From NCBI RefSeq assembly GCF_001280065.1, contig NZ_LGEA01000058.1:1-64000 (forward strand): DNA of 64,000 nt. Reading direction: 5' to 3'. The stretch's first letter is position 1. Each line of letters starts with the position of its first letter. Under the pieces are notes generated by a model. That model had not been told where the DNA came from and searched no databases. It saw only the letters and a program-made list of their open reading frames with translations. Shown here in pieces: positions 35,097 through 45,501 of the stretch. Source of the DNA: Streptomyces sp. NRRL B-1140 (GTDB lineage Bacteria; Actinomycetota; Actinomycetes; Streptomycetales; Streptomycetaceae). Position numbers and translations under genes: made by a program.

Positions 35097-37343
35097 GTGA
35101 CCAACATTCCCGAGACCGGCAGGAACTCACGGGTCCAGATCCGGCTCGTCGTCATCCAGATCCTCGTCCTCTCCCTCCTGCTCACCCTCGGCGGACGCCT
35201 GTGGTACCTCCAGATCCGTGAGGGCGCCGCCTACGCCGAGGAAGCGTCGGGCAACCACGTCCAGCAGGTCGTCCAGCCGGCCGTCCGCGGCTCGATCCTG
35301 GACGCGCGGGGCGTGGCGATCGCGGACAACGAGACGCGGCTGGTGGTCTCCGCCTCCCGCACCGACCTGCTGAAGATGAAGGACGACGGCAAGGAAGTCC
35401 TCACCAAGCTCGCCGGAGTGCTGGGCATGACGCCCGAGGACGTCCGGATGAAGGTCCGGCTGTGTGACGCCGAGACCCCGCAGCCCTGCTGGAACGGCTC
35501 GCCCTACCAGCCCATCCCCATCACCGACGAGGCCACCCCCAAACAGGCCCTGCAGATCCGCGAGCGCGCCGAGGACTTCCCCGGCATCACCGCCGAGCCG
35601 ATGGCCGTGCGCCGCTACCCGAGCCCCGGCAAAGCCAACACGGCCCAGGTCCTCGGCTACCTCTCGCCGGTCACCGACGAGGAGATCAAGAAGGCGCAGA
35701 ACACCAACTCGCCCTACCTGCGCTCCGACCAGGTCGGCCGCTCGGGCCTGGAACGCCAGTACGACAAGGCACTGCGCGGCAAGGCCGGCGTCACCCGCTA
35801 CGAGGTCGACAACCTCGGCCGGGTCATCGGCCAGGCCGAGGCCGACCCGGCCCACCCCGGCGACAACCTCGTCACCAGCATCGACTCCCGGGTCCAGCGG
35901 ATCGCCGAGTACCAGCTGAACGAGGCCATGAAGGAGGCCCGCAAGCAGCACGACCGCAACACGGGCACGAACTACAAGGCCGACTCCGGCGCCGTGGTCG
36001 TCATGGAGGCCAAGACCGGCCGCGTCGTCGCCATGGCCTCCAACCCCACCTACGACCCGAACGCCTGGGTGGGCGGCATCTCCGCCAAGGACTACGCGCG
36101 GCTCACCGGCAAGAACTCCAACTACCCGCTGCTGAACCGCGCCATCCAGGGCCAGTCGGCACCCGGCTCGATCTTCAAGGTCGTCCCCACGGCCGCCGCG
36201 GTCAACGCGGGCTACTCCTTCGACGGCCCCTACGAGTGCTCCAGCTCGTACAACCTCGGCGGCCAGGTCTTCAAGAACTTCGAGTCCAAGGGGTACGGCC
36301 CGATCAGCCTCGGCCGCGCCCTGGAGGTCTCCTGCGACACGGTCTTCTACCGGCTCTCCCACGAGGAGTGGAAGCGCGACGGCGGCTCCAAGCCGAAGAA
36401 GCACCCCAACGACTGGTTCTACAAGACGGCCCACCAGTTCGGCCTCGGCAAGGAGACCGGCATCGACCTGCCCAACGAGGTCACCGGCCGCGTCCCCGAC
36501 CGCCAGTGGAAGCTCAGCTACTGGAAGGCCAACAAGGATGCCTGGTGCCGCACGGGCAAGCGCAACGGCAGCTACGCCGAGAAGATCGCCTACGAGAACT
36601 GCCTCGAAGGCAACCGCATGCGCGCCGGTGACTCCGTCAACTACTCCATCGGCCAGGGCGACACCCTCGTCACGCCCATCCAGATGGCCACCATCTACTC
36701 GGCCATCTCCAACGGCGGCACCCTCTACAACCCCTCCGTCGGCAAGGCCGTCATCAGCGCCGACGGCAAGACCATCACGCCGATCAAGCCCACGTCGCAC
36801 GGCAGGCTGCCCATGACGCAGCAGACGCGCGACCGGATAGACGATGCCCTCGCGGGAGTCGCCACCCGCGGTACGGCCGCCTGGAGGTTCGGCGGCTGGC
36901 CGCAGGACAAGATCCCGATGCACGCCAAGACGGGTACGGCGGAGGTCTACGGCAAGCAGACGACCTCCTGGTTCGCCACGTACACCAAGGACTACTCGAT
37001 CGTCATGACGATCTCCCAGGGTGGTACGGGCTCCGGCGCCTCGGGCCCCGCCGTCCGCAACATCTACAACGCGCTCTACGGCGTCTCCGAGGACGGCGAC
37101 ATCGACACGAAGAAGGCGCTGCTGCCCACGCCGCAGAAGACCCTCCCGAAGGTCAAGACGGACGGCACCATCGCCTCCCCGAAGGTCCCCAAGGACCCGG
37201 CCAAGGACCCCCAGGCGAAGAAGAAGGACCCGAACGCCCCGGCGGACCCGCTCCAGCCCGTCACATCGGCCCCGCCGTCCCCCGAGAACCGCAACACCCG
37301 AAGGCGACGGCGCCGCCGGGGAAGCCGGAGGTTGCCCGCATGA
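35097..37343 (+). CDS. mrdA: Penicillin-binding protein 2, class B transpeptidase
   Basis: 748 residues from GTG 35097, with GGGGGAGG upstream. One N-terminal membrane anchor (LVVIQILVLSLLLTLGGRLWYL) precedes the pedestal domain starting VRGSILDARGVAIADNE. The transpeptidase motifs are SIFK (S358, K361), SCD (412-414, the SxN/SxD position) and KTG (K611 onward). A Pro/Lys/Asp-rich tail of about 70 residues ends in RRRRRR-type basic sequence. It cross-links peptidoglycan with RodA as partner. Its stop overlaps the rodA start (ATGA at 37340-37343), so the two are translationally coupled. Confidence 0.97.
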   Translation: MTNIPETGRNSRVQIRLVVIQILVLSLLLTLGGRLWYLQIREGAAYAEEASGNHVQQVVQPAVRGSILDARGVAIADNETRLVVSASRTDLLKMKDDGKEVLTKLAGVLGMTPEDVRMKVRLCDAETPQPCWNGSPYQPIPITDEATPKQALQIRERAEDFPGITAEPMAVRRYPSPGKANTAQVLGYLSPVTDEEIKKAQNTNSPYLRSDQVGRSGLERQYDKALRGKAGVTRYEVDNLGRVIGQAEADPAHPGDNLVTSIDSRVQRIAEYQLNEAMKEARKQHDRNTGTNYKADSGAVVVMEAKTGRVVAMASNPTYDPNAWVGGISAKDYARLTGKNSNYPLLNRAIQGQSAPGSIFKVVPTAAAVNAGYSFDGPYECSSSYNLGGQVFKNFESKGYGPISLGRALEVSCDTVFYRLSHEEWKRDGGSKPKKHPNDWFYKTAHQFGLGKETGIDLPNEVTGRVPDRQWKLSYWKANKDAWCRTGKRNGSYAEKIAYENCLEGNRMRAGDSVNYSIGQGDTLVTPIQMATIYSAISNGGTLYNPSVGKAVISADGKTITPIKPTSHGRLPMTQQTRDRIDDALAGVATRGTAAWRFGGWPQDKIPMHAKTGTAEVYGKQTTSWFATYTKDYSIVMTISQGGTGSGASGPAVRNIYNALYGVSEDGDIDTKKALLPTPQKTLPKVKTDGTIASPKVPKDPAKDPQAKKKDPNAPADPLQPVTSAPPSPENRNTRRRRRRRGSRRLPA

Positions 37344-38542
37344 CCGGCGGTGTGAACAGCTTCCAGGTCTCCGGTTACGGGCCCGAGCGCTCCGGCTGGA
37401 CGCGACTGCTGGCCCGCGACTCGGTGGCGCGGCGCCTCGACTGGCCGATCCTGCTGTCGGCGATGGCCCTGTCGCTGCTCGGCACGCTCCTCGTCTACTC
37501 GGCGACCCGCAACCGCACCGAGCTCAACCAGGGCGACCCGTACTACTTCCTCATCCGGCACCTGCTCAACACCGGCATCGGCCTCGCCCTGATGGCTGCC
37601 ACGATCTGGCTCGGCCACCGCGGCCTGCGCACGGCCGTGCCCGTCCTGTACGGCTTCTCCGTGCTGCTGATCCTGCTGGTGCTGACCCCGCTCGGCTCCA
37701 CGATCAACGGCGCCCACTCCTGGATCAAGCTGCCCGGCGGCTTCTCGCTCCAGCCCTCGGAGTTCGTGAAAGTCACGATCATCCTGGGCATGGCGATGCT
37801 GCTGGCGGCCCGGGTCGACGCCGGCGACAAGCAGTACCCCGACCACCGCACGGTCGTGCAGGCCCTCGGCCTGGCCACCGTGCCGATGCTGATCGTGATG
37901 CTGATGCCCGACCTCGGGTCGGTCATGGTGATGGTCATCATCGTGCTCGGCGTGCTGCTGGCCTCCGGGGCGTCCAACCGGTGGGTCTTCGGCCTGCTCG
38001 GCGCGGGCACGCTCGGCGCGGTCACCGTCTGGCAGATCGGCATCCTCGACGACTACCAGATCGCCCGCTTCGCCGCCTTCGCCAACCCCGAACTCGACCC
38101 GGCCGGTGTCGGCTACAACACCAACCAGGCCCGTATCGCCATCGGTTCGGGCGGCCTCACCGGCTCAGGCCTCTTCCACGGCTCGCAGACCACCGGCCAG
38201 TTCGTTCCCGAACAACAGACGGACTTCGTCTTCACCGTGGCGGGGGAGGAGCTGGGCTTCCTCGGCGGCGGCCTGATCATCCTGCTCCTCGGCATCGTCC
38301 TGTGGCGGGCCTGCCGCATCGCCCGGGAGACCACGGACCTGTACGGCACGATCGTGGCCGCGGGCATCGTCGCCTGGTTCGCCTTCCAGACGTTCGAGAA
38401 CGTCGGCATGACGCTCGGCATCATGCCCGTCACGGGCCTGCCGCTGCCGTTCGTGTCGTACGGAGGATCATCGATGTTCGCCGTGTGGATAGCGGTGGGG
38501 TTGTTGCAGTCGATCCGGGTGCAGCGGCCGATGTCGGCCTAG
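37340..38542 (+). CDS. rodA: SEDS-family peptidoglycan polymerase RodA (sfr)
   Basis: 400 residues starting at ATG 37340, overlapping the pbp2 stop. Ten hydrophobic helices with the SEDS signatures NGAHSWIKLPGGFSLQPSEFVKV, the conserved Asp-rich loop MLMPDLGSVMVMV, and ending in PLPFVSYGGSSMFAVWIAVGLLQS. RodA is the glycosyltransferase that polymerises lipid II together with PBP2. Completes the mre cluster; the next gene begins 20 nt later. Confidence 0.97.
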   Translation: MTGGVNSFQVSGYGPERSGWTRLLARDSVARRLDWPILLSAMALSLLGTLLVYSATRNRTELNQGDPYYFLIRHLLNTGIGLALMAATIWLGHRGLRTAVPVLYGFSVLLILLVLTPLGSTINGAHSWIKLPGGFSLQPSEFVKVTIILGMAMLLAARVDAGDKQYPDHRTVVQALGLATVPMLIVMLMPDLGSVMVMVIIVLGVLLASGASNRWVFGLLGAGTLGAVTVWQIGILDDYQIARFAAFANPELDPAGVGYNTNQARIAIGSGGLTGSGLFHGSQTTGQFVPEQQTDFVFTVAGEELGFLGGGLIILLLGIVLWRACRIARETTDLYGTIVAAGIVAWFAFQTFENVGMTLGIMPVTGLPLPFVSYGGSSMFAVWIAVGLLQSIRVQRPMSA

Positions 38543-38562
38543 CGTTCCGGGAGAGGAGCGGA

Positions 38563-39171
38563 ATGTCCGGGGAGTACGTGGCCCGGTGCCCGGTGACCGA
38601 GGAACTGGTGAACCAGCTCCTCGCGCTGGCCGAACTGGATCTGACCGACGACGACGCCATCGAGGCGCGGATGCGGGAGGCCGGCTGGCCCGACTGGTCG
38701 CAGACGGTGCAGGGCCCGGCGTACGAGGACGCACCAGACGTCCCCGACGCCACCCACATCACCCCGCAGGGACACTTCGTCACCTGTGACGGCGACGGCT
38801 CGCTCCACCTCCCCTTCGCCTACCTCTACTCGGTCGACGGCGGCCTGCTCGACGAGGACTGCTGGGGGCCCCTGCCCGGCTGGACCAGCGAGGAGGGCGC
38901 CTGGCGACCGGAGTTCGACGCCCACTTCACCGCCGTCGTGCAGCGCTTCACCGACCGGCTGGGGCTGCCGAACCACGACATCCGGCAGCCCCGGTACGAC
39001 ACGCGGTACGTCAGCTGGCGTCTGGAGCACAACGTGCTGATCGTCGGACAGGGCCCGGAGCCGCTGTCGTACCACCAGTTCGAGGACGCCCACGTGTACC
39101 TCGTCTCCCGGACCGCCAAGGACGCACCGTTCCCGGACGGCGAGGAGATGCGGGCCCTGCTGACGACCTGA
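38563..39171 (+). CDS. Uncharacterised protein downstream of rodA
   Basis: 202 residues from ATG 38563, with GAGAGGAG just upstream, so it is probably translated as the last gene of the mre/pbp2/rodA transcript. No membrane segment, signal peptide or known motif. It is rich in Asp/Glu/Trp/Tyr and has several aromatic-acidic stretches (DDDAIEARMREAGWPDW, DEDCWGPLPGWTSEEGAW, VSWRLEHNVLIVGQGPEPLSYHQFEDAHVYLV). The overall look is a small cytosolic alpha/beta protein. I do not recognise a family. Confidence 0.7.
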   Translation: MSGEYVARCPVTEELVNQLLALAELDLTDDDAIEARMREAGWPDWSQTVQGPAYEDAPDVPDATHITPQGHFVTCDGDGSLHLPFAYLYSVDGGLLDEDCWGPLPGWTSEEGAWRPEFDAHFTAVVQRFTDRLGLPNHDIRQPRYDTRYVSWRLEHNVLIVGQGPEPLSYHQFEDAHVYLVSRTAKDAPFPDGEEMRALLTT

Positions 39172-39226
39172 ACGGGACGGCCCGCTCGGAGCGCGCCCAC
39201 CACTGCTGTCCGGGCCGGTCAGCCAC

Positions 39227-39232
39227 TAGATT
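39227..39232 (+). promoter_or_regulatory. -10 element TAGATT of the CYTH-CHAD gene (leaderless arrangement)
   Basis: TAGATT ends 6 nt before ATG 39239 and no Shine-Dalgarno is present, so the transcript probably begins at the start codon. Confidence 0.55.
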
Positions 39233-39238
39233 TGTCGC

Positions 39239-40744
39239 ATGGCGGAGACGAAACGCGAGATCGAGCGCAAGTACGAATCCGACGAGAGCGGACTTCCCGA
39301 CCTGACCGGCATCCCCGGGGTCGCAGCCGTGGCCGACCAGGGCCTTGCCCACCTCGACGCCACCTACCACGACACCGCGGACGAACGCCTCGCCGCATCG
39401 TCCGTCACCCTGCGCCGCCGCACCGGCGGCTCCGACGCCGGCTGGCACCTCAAGTTCCCGGTCGCCCCGAACGTCCGCGACGAGATCCGCGCCCCGCTCA
39501 CCGACACCCTCCCCGAAGACCTCGCCGCGCTGATCCGCTCCCGGGTGCGCGCCGGCGAACTGCTTCCGGTGGTCAGGCTGCGCTCCGAACGCGACGTACG
39601 GCACCTGCTCGACGCCGACGGCCGGCTGCTCGCCGAGGTGAGCGTGGACACCGTCCACGCCGAGCGGCTCACGGGGCACCGCGGCGAAACGCAGTGGACC
39701 GAGATCGAGGTGGAGCTCGCCGACGGGGGAGACCCGGCCCTGCTCGACAAGGTGGAGAAGCGGCTGCGCAAGGTAGGCGCACGGCCGTCGGCGTCGTCGT
39801 CGAAGCTGGCCCGCGCCCTGGAGGAGACAGCACCGGGGAAGCGGCGCAAGCCGTCGTCCGCCCGGGAACCGGTGACCGCCGGAGACCACGTGCTCGCCTA
39901 CGTGCGCACCCAGCGGGACGCGATCGTCGAGCTCGATCCCGCCGTCCGACGGGACACCGAGGACTCCGTGCACAGCATGCGGGTGGCCACCCGCCGGCTG
40001 CGCAGCACCTTCAAGTCGTTCGGAGAGATCCTCGACCGAAGCGTCACCGCCCCCCTCGCGGACGAGCTCAAGTGGCTCGCCGGCGAGCTCGGCCGGGACC
40101 GGGACCGCGAGGTGCTGACCGAGCGGCTGACGTCGGCCCTCGACGACGTTCCCCAGGCCCTGGCCCGCGGCCCCGTCGCCAAGCGCCTGCACTCCTGGTC
40201 GAGCGCCGAGCACGGCAGCGCCCGCGCCCGCCTCCTCGGTGTCCTCGACTCCCACCGCTACCTCAACCTGCTCGACACCCTGGACGCACTGATCGCCGAC
40301 CCGCCCCTGCTGAAGGCGGCAGGCAGGAAACCCCGCAAGCCGATCGCCAAGGCCGTGCGCAAGGACTTCCGCAAGGTGGCGAAACTGATCGACCGGGCCG
40401 CGGACCTGGAACCCGGCGCCGACCGGGACGTCGTGCTGCACGACGCCCGCAAGAAGACCAAGCGCACCCGCTACGCGGCCGAGGCGGCCGAACCCGTCCT
40501 CGGCAAGCCGGCCAAGGCCGTGGTCAAGTCCATGAAGGCGCTGCAGAACCTGCTCGGCGAGCACCAGGACAGCGTGATGGCCCGGCACGCCCTGCGCGAG
40601 CTGTCCGCGGTCGCCCACGCCGCGGGGGAGAGCGCCTTCACCTACGGCCTCCTCCACGAGCGCGAGGAGCAGCGAGCGCTGCGCGCGGAGGCGGAACTGC
40701 CCGGGTTCTGGGCCGGGATCAAGGACCGTGCGGCGGACCTCTGA
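39239..40744 (+). CDS. CYTH-CHAD polyphosphate-related protein
   Basis: 501 residues. The N-terminal CYTH (triphosphate tunnel metalloenzyme) domain (about 1-205) opens with the signature E7-I-E9-R-K11 (ExExK) and continues with YHDTADERL and alternating Arg/Glu strands (LRRRTGG, VRLRSERD, WTEIEVEL). The C-terminal CHAD domain (about 215-501) is helical, His/Arg-rich (HSMRVATRRLRSTFKSFG, HDARKKTKRTRYAAEA). Known CYTH domains hydrolyse tripolyphosphate or related triphosphates, and CHAD domains bind polyphosphate granules. The fusion suggests polyphosphate turnover. Substrate is inferred from the family. Confidence 0.92.
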   Translation: MAETKREIERKYESDESGLPDLTGIPGVAAVADQGLAHLDATYHDTADERLAASSVTLRRRTGGSDAGWHLKFPVAPNVRDEIRAPLTDTLPEDLAALIRSRVRAGELLPVVRLRSERDVRHLLDADGRLLAEVSVDTVHAERLTGHRGETQWTEIEVELADGGDPALLDKVEKRLRKVGARPSASSSKLARALEETAPGKRRKPSSAREPVTAGDHVLAYVRTQRDAIVELDPAVRRDTEDSVHSMRVATRRLRSTFKSFGEILDRSVTAPLADELKWLAGELGRDRDREVLTERLTSALDDVPQALARGPVAKRLHSWSSAEHGSARARLLGVLDSHRYLNLLDTLDALIADPPLLKAAGRKPRKPIAKAVRKDFRKVAKLIDRAADLEPGADRDVVLHDARKKTKRTRYAAEAAEPVLGKPAKAVVKSMKALQNLLGEHQDSVMARHALRELSAVAHAAGESAFTYGLLHEREEQRALRAEAELPGFWAGIKDRAADL

Positions 40745-40831
40745 TCCTCCGGCGTACGGAGGTACCCCGCGACCGCGTTAGTCTGGATGGTCACCCCTGT
40801 CAGTTCAGTCCAGCTCACGAAGGTGCGCGAC

Positions 40832-42796
<1,965 letters not shown>

Positions 42797-42811
42797 GGAG
42801 AGCCGTCCGGT

Positions 42812-42847
42812 CCTGCTGCCGGTCCTTCGTGAGGGGCCGGCAGCAGG
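42812..42847. terminator. Bidirectional terminator after the radical SAM gene
   Basis: CCTGCTGCCGG (42812-42822) pairs with CCGGCAGCAGG (42837-42847), and two or three inner pairs extend it. It lies between the convergent stops at 42796 and 42859. Confidence 0.8.
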
Positions 42848-42858
42848 CGGAGGGTGCG

Positions 42859-43071
42859 TCAGCGCAGAAGTTCGCGGATCTTGAACAGCAGCATCGTGAC
42901 GGCGATGAACGTGCCGCCTGCCCATTTCGCCGCGTCGAGGACCGTCGCGTGGAGCAGAACGGCCAGCACGCCCGCCGCGAGGCCTGTGAAGAGGCCGATC
43001 AGCATGGCGATGACGACGAGCAGGGCTCCCTGCGACAGGCCTCCGGCAGGAGGAGGCGGGGCCTGGGTCAT
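42859..43071 (-). CDS. Small two-helix membrane protein (70 aa)
   Basis: Starts at ATG 43071, preceded on the minus strand by an excellent AGGAGG; longer upstream readings of the frame cross degenerate DNA and are rejected. A Pro-rich N-terminus (TQAPPPPAGGL) is followed by two hydrophobic helices (ALLVVIAMLIGLFTGLAAGVLAVLLHATVL and WAGGTFIAVTMLLFKI) and a short basic end. Function unknown. Convergent with the radical SAM gene, sharing its terminator. Confidence 0.75.
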   Translation of the reverse strand: MTQAPPPPAGGLSQGALLVVIAMLIGLFTGLAAGVLAVLLHATVLDAAKWAGGTFIAVTMLLFKIRELLR

Positions 43072-43852
43072 GAGGCCTCCTGGTTGAGTGCTTGCGAACG
43101 CTCTCCGTCCGGCATCGGTGTGCGGAAGAGTTTCGCCCGTGGGGCAGAAAACTATGTCGGAGTCCGATTGGTTCCGCAGCGTGGGCGTCTTTACTGAATT
43201 TCCTGTCCCACCGCAACGCTCCGAGCCGAGGAGGATGGGCGCTCCAGTCGATGATGGACTGGGCGTAACAGTTCTCGATCTGCGAAAAGGCTTCGAGATG
43301 GTTCTCTGCGCTCCATTGTGCATCGGCCATCGCTTTATTGTTGCGGATAACGTGATTCGGTTCGCTGACGTGTCGCGGACGCCGAATCCGGGCCTCCATC
43401 TACTGGCGGCTGCCCAGCATGTGTCGGGCGCAGGTTGGTCCATCAGTAAACGCGGCTCGATGTCCGATGGTTTGCGCAGCACGCGCGCCTGGCGCAGCGC
43501 ACGCCGTTCTCCTCGGTTTGTCGCGTGTAGGTGAGGCAGGGCTGAAAGGGCGCTTCCTCCGCGGTATGAAGCGATTCCGCGGCATTCTCGGGCGACGTGC
43601 AAGCGATGTCATTCCCTCGCGTCGGTGGCTTCTCTTCGGCGGCTCTCAGGAATTGCCGGTTCCACCCCACGGCTCATCCGGAGAAAGGGGAGCGCGGCGC
43701 ACGAAGATCACGTCGCATCCCGGGCGGGAGAACATGGGAGGTGAGAGGGCCGTTTTGTGGGGGACCCGCCAGGGAGGTCGAGTTGGTGACGCTCCCCCGG
43801 GGGATCGACCCGGCCAGGTTCCCCCAGTTCAGAATGTGTGCTGGGGGAGCCG
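43072..43852. other. 780-bp gene-poor region with lower GC
   Basis: No credible gene: frames on both strands have mixed, non-Streptomyces composition. Composition drops in 43150-43700. Pieces such as GGGGACCCGCC and two GCTCCCCC/GGGGGAGC-like patches (around 43789-43794 and 43844-43850) are near the GAF-ANTAR stop and may act as its terminator. The rest could be decayed genes or the promoter region of the small membrane protein. I see no intact IS ends, tRNA or att repeat. Confidence 0.5.
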
Positions 43853-44572
43853 TCAGGTCAGGCGGCCCTCCGCGCAGACGCGCCGGGCGACCTCGCGGAG
43901 CTTGACGTTCTTCTCCTGTGAGTAGCGGCGCAGTACGTCGAACGCCTGCTCCTCGGTGAGGCGGTGGCTGCCCATGAGGATGCCCATGGCCTCTCCGATG
44001 GTGTGGCGTGTGGCCAGTGCCTGTTCCATCTGGGCGTGGCTGCGGGCGCTGGAGAAGGCCACCGCCGCATGCGAGGCCAGTAGCCAGCCGGCGGTCTCGC
44101 TGTCGTCCGTGAAGGCCCCGGGCCGGTGCGAGTAGAGGTTGAGCGCGCCCAGATCCTCGTCCTCGGTGTAGAGCAGGAAGCCCATCATGCTGCCCACACC
44201 CAGTTCGCGGGCCGGGCCGGCGTAGGCGGGCCAGCGGTCCTGCTCGGCGGTGAAGTCGGCGATGCGGAAGACGCGCTCCCCGGTGCTGGTCCGGGCCGCG
44301 TCGAAGCAGGGGCCTTCCGCGAGGCGTTCCTGGAGCCGGTCGCTCTCGACGACCAGGTCGTCGGTGGGCGCCAGCGTCTCCACGCTCTTGCCGTGCAGGA
44401 GGAGGATGCCGGCCGCATCGCATCCCGACACGCGCTCGGTGGCGGCTCTGGTGATGTGCTCGAGCGTGGCGCCGACCGTCTCCTGGGCGAGCAGGTCGCG
44501 CGACATGGAGGCCATCTCCCGTGCGAACACGCGCCAGTCCACTGTCGTCCTCCTCGGTCCGGTGCCGGGCAT
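43853..44572 (-). CDS. GAF-ANTAR transcription antitermination regulator
   Basis: 239 residues from ATG 44572, with AGGAGG six nt upstream; a start 33 nt earlier is less likely. The GAF sensor domain (about 20-165; LEHITRAATERVSGCDAAGILLLHG, VGSMMGFLLYTEDEDLGALNLYS) is followed by a C-terminal ANTAR domain (about 178-235; RHTIGEAMGILMGSHRLTEEQAFDVLRRYSQEKNVKLREVA), which binds tandem RNA hairpins to block termination. The GAF ligand and target transcripts are unknown. It is divergent from the DUF2975/Xre pair, 137 bp away, across an operator-like palindrome. Confidence 0.92.
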   Translation of the reverse strand: MPGTGPRRTTVDWRVFAREMASMSRDLLAQETVGATLEHITRAATERVSGCDAAGILLLHGKSVETLAPTDDLVVESDRLQERLAEGPCFDAARTSTGERVFRIADFTAEQDRWPAYAGPARELGVGSMMGFLLYTEDEDLGALNLYSHRPGAFTDDSETAGWLLASHAAVAFSSARSHAQMEQALATRHTIGEAMGILMGSHRLTEEQAFDVLRRYSQEKNVKLREVARRVCAEGRLT

Positions 44573-44658
44573 GCATACCTCCTGCCACGGTGTCACGTGT
44601 CGCACACACCGGCAGTGCGCGCGAGGTGGCCGAGGCGCGGGAGGCCCGCTCTTGCGTC

Positions 44659-44679
44659 ATCTATCGAATCTCGATAGAT
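44659..44679. promoter_or_regulatory. Perfect 21-bp operator-like palindrome (9-bp arms, 3-nt spacer)
   Basis: ATCTATCGA at 44659-44667 and TCGATAGAT at 44671-44679 are exact reverse complements around ATC. It lies 30 bp upstream of the DUF2975 start, in an AT-rich patch fit for a promoter. The Xre regulator encoded two genes down is the obvious candidate binder (autoregulation, inferred). Confidence 0.75.
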
Positions 44680-44709
44680 TTCCATCGCAGGACGATCGAA
44701 GGGGTGGCA

Positions 44710-45207
44710 ATGGGGAAGCTGGCCGTTGCGGCGTTGCGTGGGGTGCTCGTGGTGCTGCTCGCAGGGTCGCTCTTCGTGCAAGTGGTGATGGTGCCGCTGC
44801 TGGCCGCGGACATGAACGGGCTCAGGGCCGAATACGCGTACCTGCGCACCCCGATCCTCGTGATCACGGTTCTGGGTATCGTGGCGGCGCAGGTCGTCGT
44901 GGTCTGCGTGTGGCGGCTGGTGACGATGGTGCGCCGCGGGACGGTGTTCTCCACTGCCGCCTTCCGCTATGTGCATGTCGTGATCGGCGCGTTCGTGGCG
45001 GCCGCCCTGCTGGTCTTCGCGCTCGCGGTCGTGCTCGCGCCCGGCGAGGCCGTCGCTCCCGGGGTGGTCCTGGTGCTGTGCGGGGTCGTGGTGGCCGTGC
45101 TCGGCGTCGCGCTGGTCGTGCTCGTCCTGCGGATGCTGCTCGCGCAGGCTGTCGCACGCGACACGGAGGCGGCCCGGATGCAGGCAGAGCTGGAAGAGGT
45201 CATCTGA
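44710..45207 (+). CDS. DUF2975 membrane protein
   Basis: 165 residues from ATG 44710, behind GAAGGGG. Four hydrophobic helices (VAALRGVLVVLLAGSLFVQVVMVPLL, ILVITVLGIVAAQVVVVCVW, YVHVVIGAFVAAALLVFALAVVLA, GVVLVLCGVVVAVLGVALVVLVLRMLL) and a short helical, acidic tail match DUF2975. These proteins are found next to YozG-like Xre regulators in many Gram-positives. Function unknown. Its stop overlaps the start of the regulator gene (TGATG at 45205-45209). Confidence 0.85.
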   Translation: MGKLAVAALRGVLVVLLAGSLFVQVVMVPLLAADMNGLRAEYAYLRTPILVITVLGIVAAQVVVVCVWRLVTMVRRGTVFSTAAFRYVHVVIGAFVAAALLVFALAVVLAPGEAVAPGVVLVLCGVVVAVLGVALVVLVLRMLLAQAVARDTEAARMQAELEEVI

Positions 45208-45437
45208 TGCCGATCGCCGTCGACATCGACGTGATGCTGGCCAAGCGCAAGATGTCGGTGGGGGAACTGGCGGAACGCGTCGGCATCACCCCCGCCAACC
45301 TGGCGGTCCTCAAGAACGGCCGCGCCAAGGCGGTCCGCTTCTCCACCCTCGCCGCACTGTGCGAGGTGCTGGAGTGCCAGCCGGGGGATCTGCTGCGCTG
45401 GGAGACCGACGTGATGGCTGACCCGGCCATCCCCTGA
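45207..45437 (+). CDS. Xre/Cro-type helix-turn-helix regulator (YozG-like)
   Basis: 76 residues starting at ATG 45207, overlapping the DUF2975 stop by one base, so the pair is translationally coupled. The whole protein is the HTH domain: MLAKRKMSVGELAERVGITPANLAVLKNGRAKAVRFSTLAALCEVLECQPGDLLRW. Dimeric binding to a palindrome is expected; the 21-bp palindrome at 44659-44679 fits. Regulation of the DUF2975 membrane partner is inferred from gene coupling only. Confidence 0.9.
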   Translation: MPIAVDIDVMLAKRKMSVGELAERVGITPANLAVLKNGRAKAVRFSTLAALCEVLECQPGDLLRWETDVMADPAIP

Positions 45438-45501
45438 TCGGTGCGTCCCGCTGCTCCAGGCGCAGGTCACCCGGGCCTGTTTCGTATGATCTTGCGGCCG
45501 A

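Noticed and set aside
43088..43534. 148-codon plus-strand frame in the gene-poor 43-kb region
   Set aside because: No domain, no good start signal and weak codon bias; kept as part of the unexplained region instead.
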